Below, piece after piece: positions 11,701-22,988 of a stretch of 64,000 nucleotides of DNA. Below the pieces are notes generated by a model, which was given only the letters and a program-made list of their open reading frames with translations, was not told the DNA's origin and searched no databases. The position numbers were made by a program, and so were the translations under genes. The first letter of the stretch is position 1; every line of letters starts with the position of its first letter. The stretch covers positions 63,468 through 127,467 of the forward strand of contig BDDD01002878.1 in the NCBI GenBank assembly GCA_001972305.1, written 5' to 3'. The stretch comes from Cephalotus follicularis. Its lineage: Eukaryota; Streptophyta; Magnoliopsida; Oxalidales; Cephalotaceae.

Positions 11701-12444
11701 ACTCACAATTTCCAAGAGCATCTATATTAGTTGCAATGGCAGAGGCAACGACTGATCACTCTCTTGTGCCCATTTCGCTTTAACTTGATATCATGGTATA
11801 ATTGAGGAATGATAATATAACTCTTATTATTATTATTAGACGTCCCGTTATTAATCAAATTTTTGGTAGATGGCATATTATGGAGAGGGCGTTGGAACGT
11901 CTAGAGCATAATTTAGACATGCATCACATATATACTACAAACTAATGGCAAGTTATGGACTTTTCTACTGTAACTTGTTTGACTCTCAAACAAGCTATTG
12001 GTCTCATTCCTAGGTATGTTATTACAATCATACATTCGCTCCCATACATGCATGGGTCTTGTAATATCTTTGTTCTTCTCAATCTTGCTTCCGCTACGAC
12101 TCTCGCTCTTCAATTACATATATCAACTATAAACTACAGAGACCTTGAAATGAATCAAGGGGAGTTACAAGGAGGTGAGAAAGAATTCTAGATACAAATT
12201 AAGAGAGAGAAGAGAGACATGCAAGTCTAAAAAAATTATTACAACCCAAAAATTATGAAAAATAAAAATATACATTAAACATTTGAATAAAATAAGACAA
12301 AACTAGGTCAAGTCCATAGCCATGCCATCATGCATATTCAATCTCATTGAATTAACTAATAATCTTGATAAATATGCTTCTATACACATAGACACTTAAT
12401 TTGGTTATTTAGAAAAACTCTTTTATCATACTTTCTCGCCAAAC

Positions 12445-12608
12445 CATCGACTCTTTAAGACCAAGCGTCAACGTTCATGCGTTAAGCATCGACGCTTAGC
12501 ATAGTTTATCCACGCTTAACTACGTAAGCGTCGACGCTTTTCTCAAAAGCGTCGGTGCTGAACGACGTAGGCGTCGACACTTTTCTCAAAAGCTTCAACG
12601 CTTATGCG
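12445..12608. repeat. GTCGAC-core palindrome cluster, AAGCGTCGACGCTT type (copia-1 leader)
   Basis: At least seven units, including aagcgtcgacgctttt, gcatcgacgctta, gcgtcggtgct, gcgtcgacactttt and gcttcaacgctta. Spacers such as ttctcaaa recur. It lies about 150-310 nt downstream of the primer site on the copia-1 sense strand. Confidence 0.85.
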
Positions 12609-12751
12609 TATTCTTGCATTTGTTCAACAGTGGTATCGCGTAACTGTCAAAAATTCTGCAATGCATCACATGCTTTGTCTCATGAATTTAACCCAAACAA
12701 TTCAAACATATCATTAACAACATGTTTATAACTATACATATGCATCAAATC

Positions 12752-12766
12752 TGCTATGATACCAAT
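12752..12766 (-). other. Copia-1 primer binding site
   Basis: The minus strand reads ATTGGTATCATAGC, one mismatch from the TGGTATCAGAGC sequence complementary to initiator-Met tRNA that primes most plant copia elements. It lies directly inside the 5' LTR. Confidence 0.8.
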
Positions 12767-14295
12767 TGGTTGGAACCTTATGGCGATTTAAATAATAATA
12801 TATATATTGTGTTATCATCTCATTAATATCTAGCCATATGATTCATACGCAGGATCTTTTGAGCATACATACACAGTTAGATATATATATATATATTATA
12901 TATATATATAGTATATATATATATATATATATATATAAGGAGGAGCAGGCNNNNNNNNNNNNNNNNNNNNNNNNNTATAGTTACTGCTAGACAATCATAT
13001 TAGAACACAAACTTTTTTTCTTCTAAAAGAAGTCTCCTATTCCTTCTAGGAGAAATCTTCTTTTCCTTATAGAATTCTAATTTACCTTAATCTCATTAAG
13101 GATAATTAATCTCATTAATTATAATTAAAAAATTATTATCCTAAATTTTCTCTCATAACCGTGTTGGAAATATCAGCCCGTATTATGTGTGACCCTATGG
13201 GTTAACTATTATGCTGGCCGTAGGATTAAATCATGACACTCGCGATTATCCAATTACATATTTATTATCACATAAAAAATATTCTCTTCGACATATCGAA
13301 TTAAAACTCTTTTAATTCTTTTCTTCCAAGATTAATTTATCAATTTAATCTTGGGTATCCACTGGTCGACATCAACATATAGCAATGCATAACGACCCCA
13401 AGGTAATATGAATAATTTGTGAACCACTATTTACAGGTACATGCACGTATAGTCCCTCCATTGACAATGCTCTTCTTAAATATAGGGTACGGATTATGTC
13501 GGACCCCAATAATTTAATCTTCAGCCCTGACTATCTTTCATTAGCCTAAATAGTATTAGAGGTGCCCCTCTAATATTCAACCAATGATATCACACTCTTA
13601 ACATCGTGGCTAGCCTGGCCAGGCACTTAATCACTAACGAAAATCATCCTGAGCATAATCTTCTTTTACTAGAAGCAATGGATTCATTGTAGCCAATTCA
13701 CATGCCTCCATACATAAGCGTACCATGTCCAACTAATGCCTGTATACACTTCATAGAATATGTATTTAAGCATCATCAAAACACAGCACCTTATGCACAA
13801 GACATCCACTGACGGCTCATGCCCAAGGACCACATGCACTGCTGTAAAACTAGAATTCTATCAGACATGTAAGTAAAACTTCATACAGATATTCTATCAA
13901 CAGTCATCTTTAGTGAACTCGGGAAACGAGCACCCACGTAGTTGTCATAGCATCATCCATGCGAGTGAGTGTGAGATCAGTCACCCTCTGCTTACCGATC
14001 TGACAGTACGTGCTGGTCTATCCAGATGATCATGCCCTGAGTGTCTATCTTATGACTAGGAAGATTCGAAATAAAGTATACTGAGATTCCAATTCTCACA
14101 TCATGATCTCATCATGAACTTGATTCTCTAACTTTATTCCAGGACACTCATTTACAATTTAATTAAGCATGTATTAATGAAAAGAACTCTTAGCCATTGA
14201 TAAAACATAAACATCATTATTGAATTTATAAATCGTTTATACAATATATAGTAAATACAAACTCAACACTGGCTCACAGCAATTTATCTCTAACA
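12767..14295 (-). mobile_element. Copia-1 5' LTR, with assembly gap
   Basis: Matches the 3' LTR at 5079-6432. The minus-strand start is TGTTAGAG at 14295 and the end is near TTCCAACCA at 12767. A (TA)n tract (about 12878-12938) is followed by 25 unresolved bases (12951-12975). Length and content across the gap are therefore uncertain. Confidence 0.8.
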
Positions 14296-16032
14296 ATAAG
14301 TGCTAGTCACTAAACGAGTTCATGAAACTTGTATGATCCTTAGACCTGAGCGGCTGCTCTATATTGTATGAAGACGGTTATGCTTTGATCTCCACGTTGC
14401 CCAGTTCTTATGCGGGGATGGCAATCGAGTGGTCTTTGGGTATGATCAAATCAATACGAATATAAGTGAGTGCGCAATATGGGATTGTCACACATGAAAA
14501 AAGGTGATCGGCACTGTTATGGTTTGATTGTACTTCGGACTTATGAAATCCTTGGCCAAGGTTGAGGTGGACTGGAAATTGGATTTTCGGAGAGCCTACC
14601 AAAGGTCATAGTAATGATCAGATATTTTAGCCATTGAGGTATCATCTAGGGTTGATAAGTATGCTTACCTTATACCTCAGTCGAGCCAAGTATGACGAGG
14701 GATTATAGTACACGTGAACCGACGACTCAAAAAGTCTCGCGTTATGGCCGTGTGTAATAAATTATGAGAAAATTAATTGGATTAATTTTTCATCTGGATA
14801 ATATTGGATATTAGTACGAAAACATTTTAAATAGGTCTGGGACTATTTAGAATGCCTTAACCGAACCCTAGGGGTATTTTGGTAATTTATGAACACCACC
14901 GATTTTAACCAAGATTTTAAAGGGTCCATATCCGATAATGATATCTTCATAAATATTTTGGACATATTTAATCTTTGTGACAATAATAAAATCAAATATT
15001 TGTTAGATGGATTTTACGAACTCTGTTATCATTAAATGGTGACACATAGCACTGGTTCGCTTAATCTTATCTAATTAATCTTCCAACGGATATGTGGCAT
15101 CACTAAAATGAGTAGGACTCATTTAAGTGGTTGGTGGATGTTTTCTTGGACCAGTGAACATGTGACATGCAAAGAATGAGTTGGACTCATTCTTTATCAC
15201 ATGTAAGGCCAGCCCACTAAAAGAGAAAGTGGAACACGTTTTATGTGACAATTTCTTACTAGTTGAAAATGTAAGAAGCAGCCACAATGTCACAAAACGT
15301 GGGCACATTCTTGCTCCAACTACCAGCTATTTTTCTATAAAGAGAAAAATAAGATCAGTAAAAAGAGGAAGCACGTTGGATGATGCCAATAGTTTTCTTA
15401 GAGAAAACGACATAAAAGAAAAGTTGAGAGAGATAGTGAAAAATGCAATGATTGCATCTCACAGAGAACAAAAAGGCTTAGAGCTCATTTTCTCTTTTGA
15501 ATCCCTTCATTGATTTTTCTCACCAAGTTTGGAGCTAACCTAGGATGGATTGTAATTGACAGCCTTAGTCAATTTCATTGCTCCCTTTCTGAGCATAGTT
15601 AGATTACTTGACAGAGGGACTGTTTTCTTAAAGAATAAACTGCAACAATGGGATGTTTTGTTGGAGAGAAGGCCACTGATTTTCTTGGTGCTTTGAGCAG
15701 CAGTATTTAGCAACTTGGAAGAGATACAAGCTTAGAGAAAACAAAGGGAGACTTCCCAAGCGTGTAGTGGCAAAGAAGAAGGAGTCATCGATTTCAGTAT
15801 GTTCTCATCTGCTTCTCTGTGTTGTTGTTTCATCACATAAGCTTGTATATGTGATGACTATTTAATTATGATGTGATGCGGGTGTTCCTTAGACATGGAA
15901 TTGATAGAATTGGACCTGTGTTGTATATGGTGTTGAGAGGTTTTAATTTCGCTGCTAAAACAAAAAAAAATTAATTGCACCTCTAAACACCCTTGGTCTG
16001 ATTCCTACACCGGGGATGAATTTACATTCACA
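14296..16032 (+). mobile_element. Copia-2 5' LTR, right piece
   Basis: Continues the LTR that starts at 4903; ATAAG at 14296-14300 is the duplicated target of copia-1. The stretch 14324-14650 aligns with the copia LTR at 22350-22640, and in inverted form 14400-14960 matches 24560-24060. The LTR ends near CATTCACA at 16032, just before a primer site. Open frames here (for example 15181-15513) have no recognisable homology and look like chance. Confidence 0.7.
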
Positions 16033-18247
16033 ATAGCGGTATCAGAGATTACCACATCAGTCATAATAGAATTAAGATACCTAGGATGATGACTAATTAT
16101 GAATTTAATGTAGAGGCAGTGTTTTTGTCATTAAACTCAATCCTATAGTGCCATAATGTAATTTTGTTATTTTGAATGGTTTTGAGTGAAATTGGATGGA
16201 ATTCAAAACTATTTGTACTGTTGTCCTGTTTGAATTAACATTGGATGTTAATTTGAACATGTAGAGGATTGCTTTTACAATTAGTTCCCAAAAGATAAAA
16301 TGCAATATGGTGTTCATTTGACTAGTTTCGTGGACACCTGAAATTGAGTGTGCATAACTTGGATTGTGCTGATTTTTCTGTACTTTATATGTGCAGGGCA
16401 GTGTCTATTAGTTTGAGACAGTGGAAGCATTAGTGCAATCATTGTCTTGCTTCATGATACTCTTGCATATAATTCTTGGAAAATGCCTTTGGTTTCTATT
16501 TGATGGATAATGGTTGAAGAATGAGAGAATTGCATAGGCCATTTTTTTTGGGCATGTGTTTAGAACTTGCATAGTGCAGTTTGAGATTGCCAAATGTTTG
16601 CAAAGTGCAGATATGTGGAATACCTTAAGTCCTACAATTGGGAAAACTACATATTTTGGCATGGCGCCAATCTGCAGCAGTCTAACCGTCGACAATCTTA
16701 TTGAAAGCGTCGACGGTTGGACTAAGCACTGAGCTTAAGCGCTGACAAGACCGTTGAGCACCAACGGTTTTATATAAACTGTTGACGCTTAAAGCTCTAA
16801 AGCATCAATGGATAGCCAAAAGGGCGAACGGTTGTACAAAGCGTTGACGGTTTGAAATAAACTGTCGAGGCTTAGTGTGTCACCAGCAACGCTTTAGACA
16901 AACTGTCGACGCTTAGACGAGAAATTACGTTGTTGCTAAAAGTTTGGAATTTTTGGGCAAAGGCACTTGGTGGATAATTGATCATTGCTTGATTTAATGG
17001 AAGTTAAACCCATAAACAACCTCTGATATTAAATTTTGTAATTGGTTATTATGAGAGGCATTTGTGTATTGTTTTGAAGTTATATTAGATATACTTTAAT
17101 ACTCTTATGCACAATAGATGGCCAATAAGGACAACAACTAGTTTTTGGTTTTCTTTTGTGGATGATTTTGTTTGTTATTTATTAATGGTCTGTAATAAGG
17201 TGCTTGCATGCACCATTTAAATTCTCTCTTCTATCCTATTTATAATAGGATCTCTTCTCATCTTTTATATGCATTCTCTCCTTTAATGATTTGTTTGTAA
17301 TTTTCATTCGGAATGTAATTTACATTTGTAAAAGAGGACCTTACGAGGATAGATGGAGTAGAGGAGAAGAGAAATACAAGTCCATTAAAGGCCATGGATG
17401 CATGGTGCTATACATAATAGATAGATTTAATCGTTGCACCTAGGATGACCGAGTAATGACTTTGGTCTCAAGTCATTACTTATAGTGAGGTCCTTAGCAA
17501 TTCCATTTATTTATTTTAGAAATAAATCAAATGTGCATAAGATGGATAGTCCAAATACACGTCATGCATGCATAGCCGTAATTAATTGGAATTGGGTAAT
17601 GAAAACAATGAATTAATTAAGGGCTTTGTAATTAAAAAGTGAGACCTCAAAATCCCCATAACTCAATAATAAGTCGAAACGTAGGAACCCATGAAATGGT
17701 TCCTCGTGACCTTCCACAATCTTCGTTGAGTAGTGTACCTGGGTTATTAGTTTGTCATGCCTTAGCTGAGGCTGGTAACTATGGGATGCTATGTCAACGT
17801 CGATGTAGGACATCACAAAGGGTGGCTATGTTTTAGCACTTGGACACGCCTACGTATGGGTGTTAAAACTAGTGCATTCAAATGAAGTTTGTGGGTTTCT
17901 TGACTTATCTTGATTCTAATGGTTTGTTATGCCCTAGATAAGGCCATATTGAATCGAGATGATGAATTTTATGGTTGGATCTTCCATTAGATGCAAATTG
18001 GCAAGATAGCCTACCCATTGGCCATATTATGGTTGGACACGCCTACGTGTGGCCATAATATGATTGCGATGGATTCTAATCCCCATTAGGAAGTTGGACT
18101 TCTTGAGTTCCATATGGGGGTAAAGAATACGATTAGAATAGTAGGAGGAACCATAAGCACTAAAGACCAAGTGTTATGGTTGTCATATATTAAAATTGGA
18201 ATAGATGCTGACTCAACTTTACATTTCCTTATCTAGACTGCTATAAA
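16033..18247 (+). other. Copia-2 primer site and non-coding leader
   Basis: GCGGTATCAGAGATT (core 16038-16047) fits an initiator-Met primer site. The following 2.2 kb has no coding homology. A GTCGAC-core cluster lies at 16684-16920. The repeated phrase ggacacgcctacgt(g/a)tgg occurs at about 17842 and 18034. Nothing else is identifiable. Confidence 0.65.
16684..16920. repeat. GTCGAC-core palindrome cluster (copia-2 leader)
   Basis: About ten units, including accgtcgac, aagcgtcgacggttgg, actgttgacgctta, aagcgttgacggttt, aactgtcgaggctta and aactgtcgacgctta. Several units pair GTCGAC with ACGGTT instead of ACGCTT, a subfamily variant. Confidence 0.85.
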
Positions 18248-19070
18248 ATGGCTTTACAATTTGCTATATCACGCATACCAGAGAGCAACAAATTAATAGG
18301 CCCAAACTTCATCGATTGGCAGTGTAACCTCATGTTCATCCTAACGGCCAATAAAATGGCGTATGTGATGAAACGGGGGCCTCCATCACTAGGTGATGAT
18401 CCTATGCCTGATGAATGCAATCCTCTAGACAAGTGGCTGGAGGACGATGAGCAAGCTCGATCTTTAGCCCTTCTAGGGATGGCACCGGAGCTGCAATGCC
18501 AGTACGTAAAGATGGAGACCTTATCTGCTAAACTACTCCATCTACAGGAGATGTATGGGGCTAAGTTTAGGACTCGGAGGTTTAATCTCTTGCGCAGGCT
18601 TTTCAAGGCGCAGATGCCTGAGGGAGCTTCGGTCCATGATCATGGACTGGAGATAATAGACATGATTGAGCAACTTGCTCAATTAAGGTTTTTCATGGAT
18701 CACAATATTTATATAGATCTTATCTTAACGTCTCTCCCTCAATCGTTCTCACAGTTCGTGGTGTATTTTCACATGATCCAGATAGAAGAACTCTTACTAA
18801 GTTAGTTTCTATGTTGAGGAGGACATAGGCTAATTTTGAATCTATGAAGTAAAAATTCCCCACCCAGGAGGGCAAGCTTGGCGGTAGTGGGAGCACTACC
18901 AAGAATCGTATGAAGCAACTGGCATCTAAGAGTGACTATTTTTAGTGTGCCATGATTGGACACTGGAAGAAGGATTATTGGGTTACTTGTGCTACAGTCT
19001 CTACTGATACTTTGAATGCTGTGAGTACATCAAGAATGTTCATGATTGAACTAAATCTAACTTTGAATAG
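18248..19070 (+). pseudogene. Copia-2 gag, frameshifted
   Basis: ATG at 18248 opens 185 codons of copia gag: a GPNFIDWQCNLMFIL N-terminal segment, an acidic PLDKWLEDDEQAR stretch, helices with KLLHLQEMYGAKF, and TSLPQSFSQFVVYFHM. A frameshift near 18770 ends this frame; the continuation (LVSMLRR, then a basic region) follows in another frame. The zinc knuckle is decayed to CAMIGHWKKDYW near 18950. The protein is related to but clearly diverged from copia-1 gag, so these are two families. Confidence 0.85.
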
Positions 19071-21817
19071 TAGTTCTTCATGGGTATTGGATACTGGATA
19101 TGGAACTAACCTATGCAATTCGTTGCATGGGTTAATAAAGGTTAGACAGCTTGGAGCTGGAGACTTGGATCTGTGACTTGGGGATGGATCTAGCATCATC
19201 ACTGAAGCCGTAGGGATTTTTGACATTACTTTTAGTAATGGTTTTGTATTCACTCCTTATCTATGCTATTTCGTGCCAAACATTGTGAGAAATATTATAA
19301 GTGTTTCATACTTATGTAATTTCAGCTTAGAGCTCAGATTCCAAGACATTCATTGTTTTGAATATTCTGACAATATTTGTGTCGGTAATGGTTTTATCGA
19401 CAATAGATTATTTGTTTTGAATACTGCACAATCTAAAATCATGTCCATTGAGCAAAGTAATAAGAAAAGACATAGACAAACTGAGTTGAATGAAACCTAT
19501 ACTTGGCACTATAGACTTGGACATCTTAATGATGCCAGGCTTACACAGTTGGTTAAGGATAATCTTTTGGATATCCAGGAGTTCGAGTACTATCCAAAGT
19601 GTGAATGTTGCTTATTGGGAAAAATGACAAAATATCCCTTCTTCGGGAAGGAGAAAGGGCAAAGGACTTACTGGGGTTAGTCCAGACTGAGGTATGTGGT
19701 CTTTTATCGGTCAGTGCACGAGGGGGTTATATATACTTAATAACCCTTACCAAAGATTTATCTAGGTTTGGTTATGTGTATCTGATGAAACACAAGTCAA
19801 AATCCTTTGACAAATTTAAGGAGTTCAGACTTGAACTAGAAAAGCAGATTGGTTTGCTGATTAAAATACTTCTGTCGGACCGAGGTGGCGAGTACCTGTC
19901 AGCTGAATTCCTAGGTTATCTTAGAGATAACAGAATTTTTTCTTAGTGGACCCCTCCTGGAACACCAAAACATTATGGTGTGTCCGAAAGGAGGTATCGG
20001 ACCTTGTTGGACATGGTTCAATCTATGATGTCTTTTACTGGCCTTCTCACATTTCTCTAGGGATATGCCCAAGATACAGCTGCATATATCTTGAATCGGA
20101 TTCCTTCAAAATTCGTGCCTCCATACGAGGTATAGTCAGGGAGGAAACCTAGCTTGAGCCACTATAAGGTTTGGGGCTGTCCGACTTATGTCAAGAGGCT
20201 TGACACGGATAAGCTGGAAGGGTGGTCGGGCCATTGCAGGTTTGTCGGGTATCGTAAAGAAACCAAAGGATACTACTTCTACCATCATTGCCAACAAAGG
20301 ATATTTGTTTTGCGAAATGCAGTGTTCCTAGAGAAGGAATACCTTCTTGAAGGAAATAGTGGGAGTCAGGTGGAACTCAAGGAGTTTCCACTGGTAGAGA
20401 CCATGCAAGAAATGGAGGAGTTGGGGGTTGGACCTTCAACAGACACAATTGAGATTAGATCTCAAGCTGAGAATGGATCTCAGTTAGGCAAAGCTCTTTT
20501 GAGGAGATCGGGCCAGATTTCATTAGCACTTGAGAGGTATGGTTTCCTCGTTGATGGTACTGATGAAGTCAATGTCGTTGAGGACGATGAGCCTACCAAC
20601 TATCAGGAGGCAGTGCAAGACACTGAATCTGAGGCATGGCTAGGAGCCATGAAATCTGAAATGGATTCCATGTACTCCAACGAGGTTTGGAATTTGGTTG
20701 AAGCACCCAAAGGCATGGTGCCTATTTGCTGCAAATGGATCTTCAAAAGGAAGATGAACGCAGATGAAAAATCGAGACATATAAGTCTCGATTAGTGGTG
20801 AAAGGGTATAGACAACAACATGGTGTCAACTATACTGAGATATTCTCATATGTCACCATGCTCAAATCCATTCGGATTTTGATTGTGATTTCCACTCACT
20901 TTGATTATGAGATATGGAAAATGGATGTCAAGACGACATTTATAAATGGGCGTCTTGAAGAGGACATTTATATGTCCCAACCCGAGGGGTTTACATCCCC
21001 TGAGCATCCGCACATGGTATGAAAGCTTGAATGGACCATTTATGGACTGAAGTAAGCATCTAATAGCTGGATCATGGGTTCTAGTGAAGCGGTTAAATCT
21101 TTTGACTTCTGTAACAACTCCAATTAGCCATTTGTCTACCGAAGTTGAAATTGGACCTAACAATGATTCTGGGTTCTCTACAGGGAATTACATCATACTA
21201 ATTATAAATATCGTAAGTGTGTGATTTTTTTGTATGGAATGCTAAGAATTTCTCCATCATGGATTTGGGAGAAGCCACCTATATGTACTGGGTATGGAGA
21301 TCTTCAAGGAATATCTAATAGGTTGTTTTGGTATTTCCAATGCTAGTACATCAACGTAGTGCTGAATTTATTCAACATGGAGAATTTTGTATTGGAGTAT
21401 AGAATTCAATTCTCCATTAAAGGCGTTCTTAGAGAAACCTAATGAGAGAATATGTATGGACTTGATCTATTAAGCGAGGCTAAATGATTGGTCAAGAATA
21501 CCATGTTGTGTGCTAGGCCTGATTTCATGCTTATGACAAGCATCTATCAGTCCCATTCCAGTTTGAATTGTGGAATATAATCAAGAGAATCTTGAAGTAC
21601 CTTAGAGGCATAAAGGATGTCTTCTTGGACTAAGATGGAGTAAATTGGTTGAAATTGGAGGGCTATATAGACTCCAGTTTTGATAGTGATCATGATGATC
21701 ACAAATCAGTCTCTGGGTATAATGTTTGTGTTGGATGGTGGAGCTGTGAGCTGGCACAACTCTAAACATGAGACAATAGCGAATTCCTCTATAGAAGCCA
21801 AATACATAGCAACCTCG
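19071..21817 (+). pseudogene. Copia-2 pol: protease, integrase, RT, truncated RNase H
   Basis: Protease WVLDTGYGTN is near 19085. The pre-integrase zinc site is HYRLGH then CECC (19510-19610). A frameshift near 19640 leads into the integrase core with QTEVCG, LTKDLSRF and LSDRGGEY. RT follows with WLGAMKSEMDSMYSNEVWNLVEAPKG, a second frameshift near 20780, and FDYEIWKMDVKTTF. The RT catalytic YVDD region (21150-21300) is too decayed to read. RNase H begins with GYIDSSFDSDHDDHKS but stops about halfway, where an LTR starts at 21818. Non-functional. Confidence 0.88.
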
Positions 21818-22988
21818 TGTTAGGTTATGGGTGTCCCTGTATGCCACAATATGGCTCGTTTGTATATAAACACTATTAATTAATACAATTCTGAATTCCT
21901 TTATATTTTATGTGCATATTTGTTTAATGGCAAGGCTATGTGGATCATCCCAACTAACCAAAATGAACAGACTAATTATACGTAATTAACTGTATGCCAA
22001 AATAGCATCCTTTCACGTTCAAAGGGTTAGATCTCTTGCCGAGAGAGCTATGAGAATGAGATCCTTATTCCCTGTGACAAATGTTCCAAGTCATAGGTTC
22101 AATTTCTTAGGGGCCATTGATGAACCGTGAAGACTTATCACGTTATGCTTGCTCCTGGGTTAGCAGTGGAGGTTGGTTATCTTGTAGCCAATTGGGTTTA
22201 TCCCTAAAGCTAAATGTGAGGTGTATGCTAGAGAGCAGGACACTGAACAGACCCACCAATAGGAAACCTATTTGGATAGTCAATACCCAATGTCAATAAG
22301 ATTCCTATGGTCTCGGTAGTGTATAGTCTATGGTGACTAGTAGTCCTATAGCCTGCATTGTCTCATTTGACCTGAGCAGCTGGCATGCATTGTGTGGTAA
22401 CTACTTGACTTTGATTTCCTCCTTCCCCAGCACTAGCCAGGTGCTGGCAAAAGGGTTGTCTTTGGGTCTTGTGGGAGCTGCATTGAGATGTATGGGCGAG
22501 TGCGCAATAGGGGATCGTCACACATGGGCTGAGGGTGAACGACTCTATTTGTCTATGTACGTTGCAGACTTAAAAGTCCTGATCAGGCATAGGTGGACTG
22601 GGAACAAGAGGTTCCTATGGGAAGTCTATCGATAGTCTCAGTGCGATCATAGATTCATAGCTATCACAACAATACTAGGGGTCTTATTTAGTGAAAGGAC
22701 AACATCAGGGAAGATGTTGCTTTGCTAGTGAGTATTTCATTTAATGGATTTAGGTCCATTCAATGCCACAATGAAATATTCCATGCAAAGGCTTATTTGG
22801 AAATATAAGAGATTGTAGTATTCTTTGTCTTAGGCATTGATACCTTGGTTGTGCATCGACGCCAATGTCTAGTTGGGCTGCTAAGCATTGACGTGAAGGG
22901 ATTGCATTGACACTGGAAAAACTAGTAGCTTTACACGTCAACGCCAAGAGGGAATCATGTCGACGTCTAAACTAGAATGCGATGGAAT
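21818..22988 (+). mobile_element. Copia LTR, start intact (copia-2 3' LTR or a separate insertion)
   Basis: Starts TGTTAGGTTATGGGTGTCCC, like the LTR at 26464 (TGTTAGATTGGGGTGTCCC), and follows it for about 1 kb, including the stretch matching 27620-27730. It joins the broken RNase H directly with no polypurine tract. The right end is unclear; homology fades after the GTCGAC cluster near 22985, where an inverted LTR fragment begins. Confidence 0.65.
22850..22972. repeat. GTCGAC-core palindrome cluster (copia LTR 21818)
   Basis: Five or six units: gcatcgacgcc, gcattgacgtg, gcattgacac, acgtcaacgcc, tgtcgacgtct. Most carry TG or CA in place of the central CG. Confidence 0.7.

Larger units (their letters stand above)
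11217..12751 (-). other. Copia-1 non-coding leader
   Basis: The 1.5 kb between the primer site and gag has no coding homology. It contains four copies of a 17-nt motif (11400-11700), a GTCGAC-core cluster (12445-12608) and otherwise AT-rich sequence. Part of it (11960-12110) resembles 34340-34450, which ties it to the coding-free element in the middle block. Confidence 0.75.
5079..14295 (-). mobile_element. Copia-1, complete but decayed Ty1-copia element with TSD ATAAG
   Basis: Minus-strand order is 5' LTR (14295-12767), initiator-Met-type primer site, 1.5-kb leader, gag, protease, integrase, reverse transcriptase, RNase H, polypurine tract, 3' LTR (6432-5079). ATAAG occurs just outside both ends (5074-5078 and 14296-14300). 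The element carries a 699-bp solo gypsy LTR inside its RT. Stops break gag and pol, so it is not coding-competent. Length without the guest is about 8.5 kb. Confidence 0.85.

Noticed and set aside
12878-12975. (TA)n tract and N run as a biological feature
   Set aside because: A simple repeat next to 25 unresolved bases is most likely an assembly limit.
15181-15513. 110-codon open frame as a small gene
   Set aside because: Inside a copia LTR, with no homology or supporting signals.
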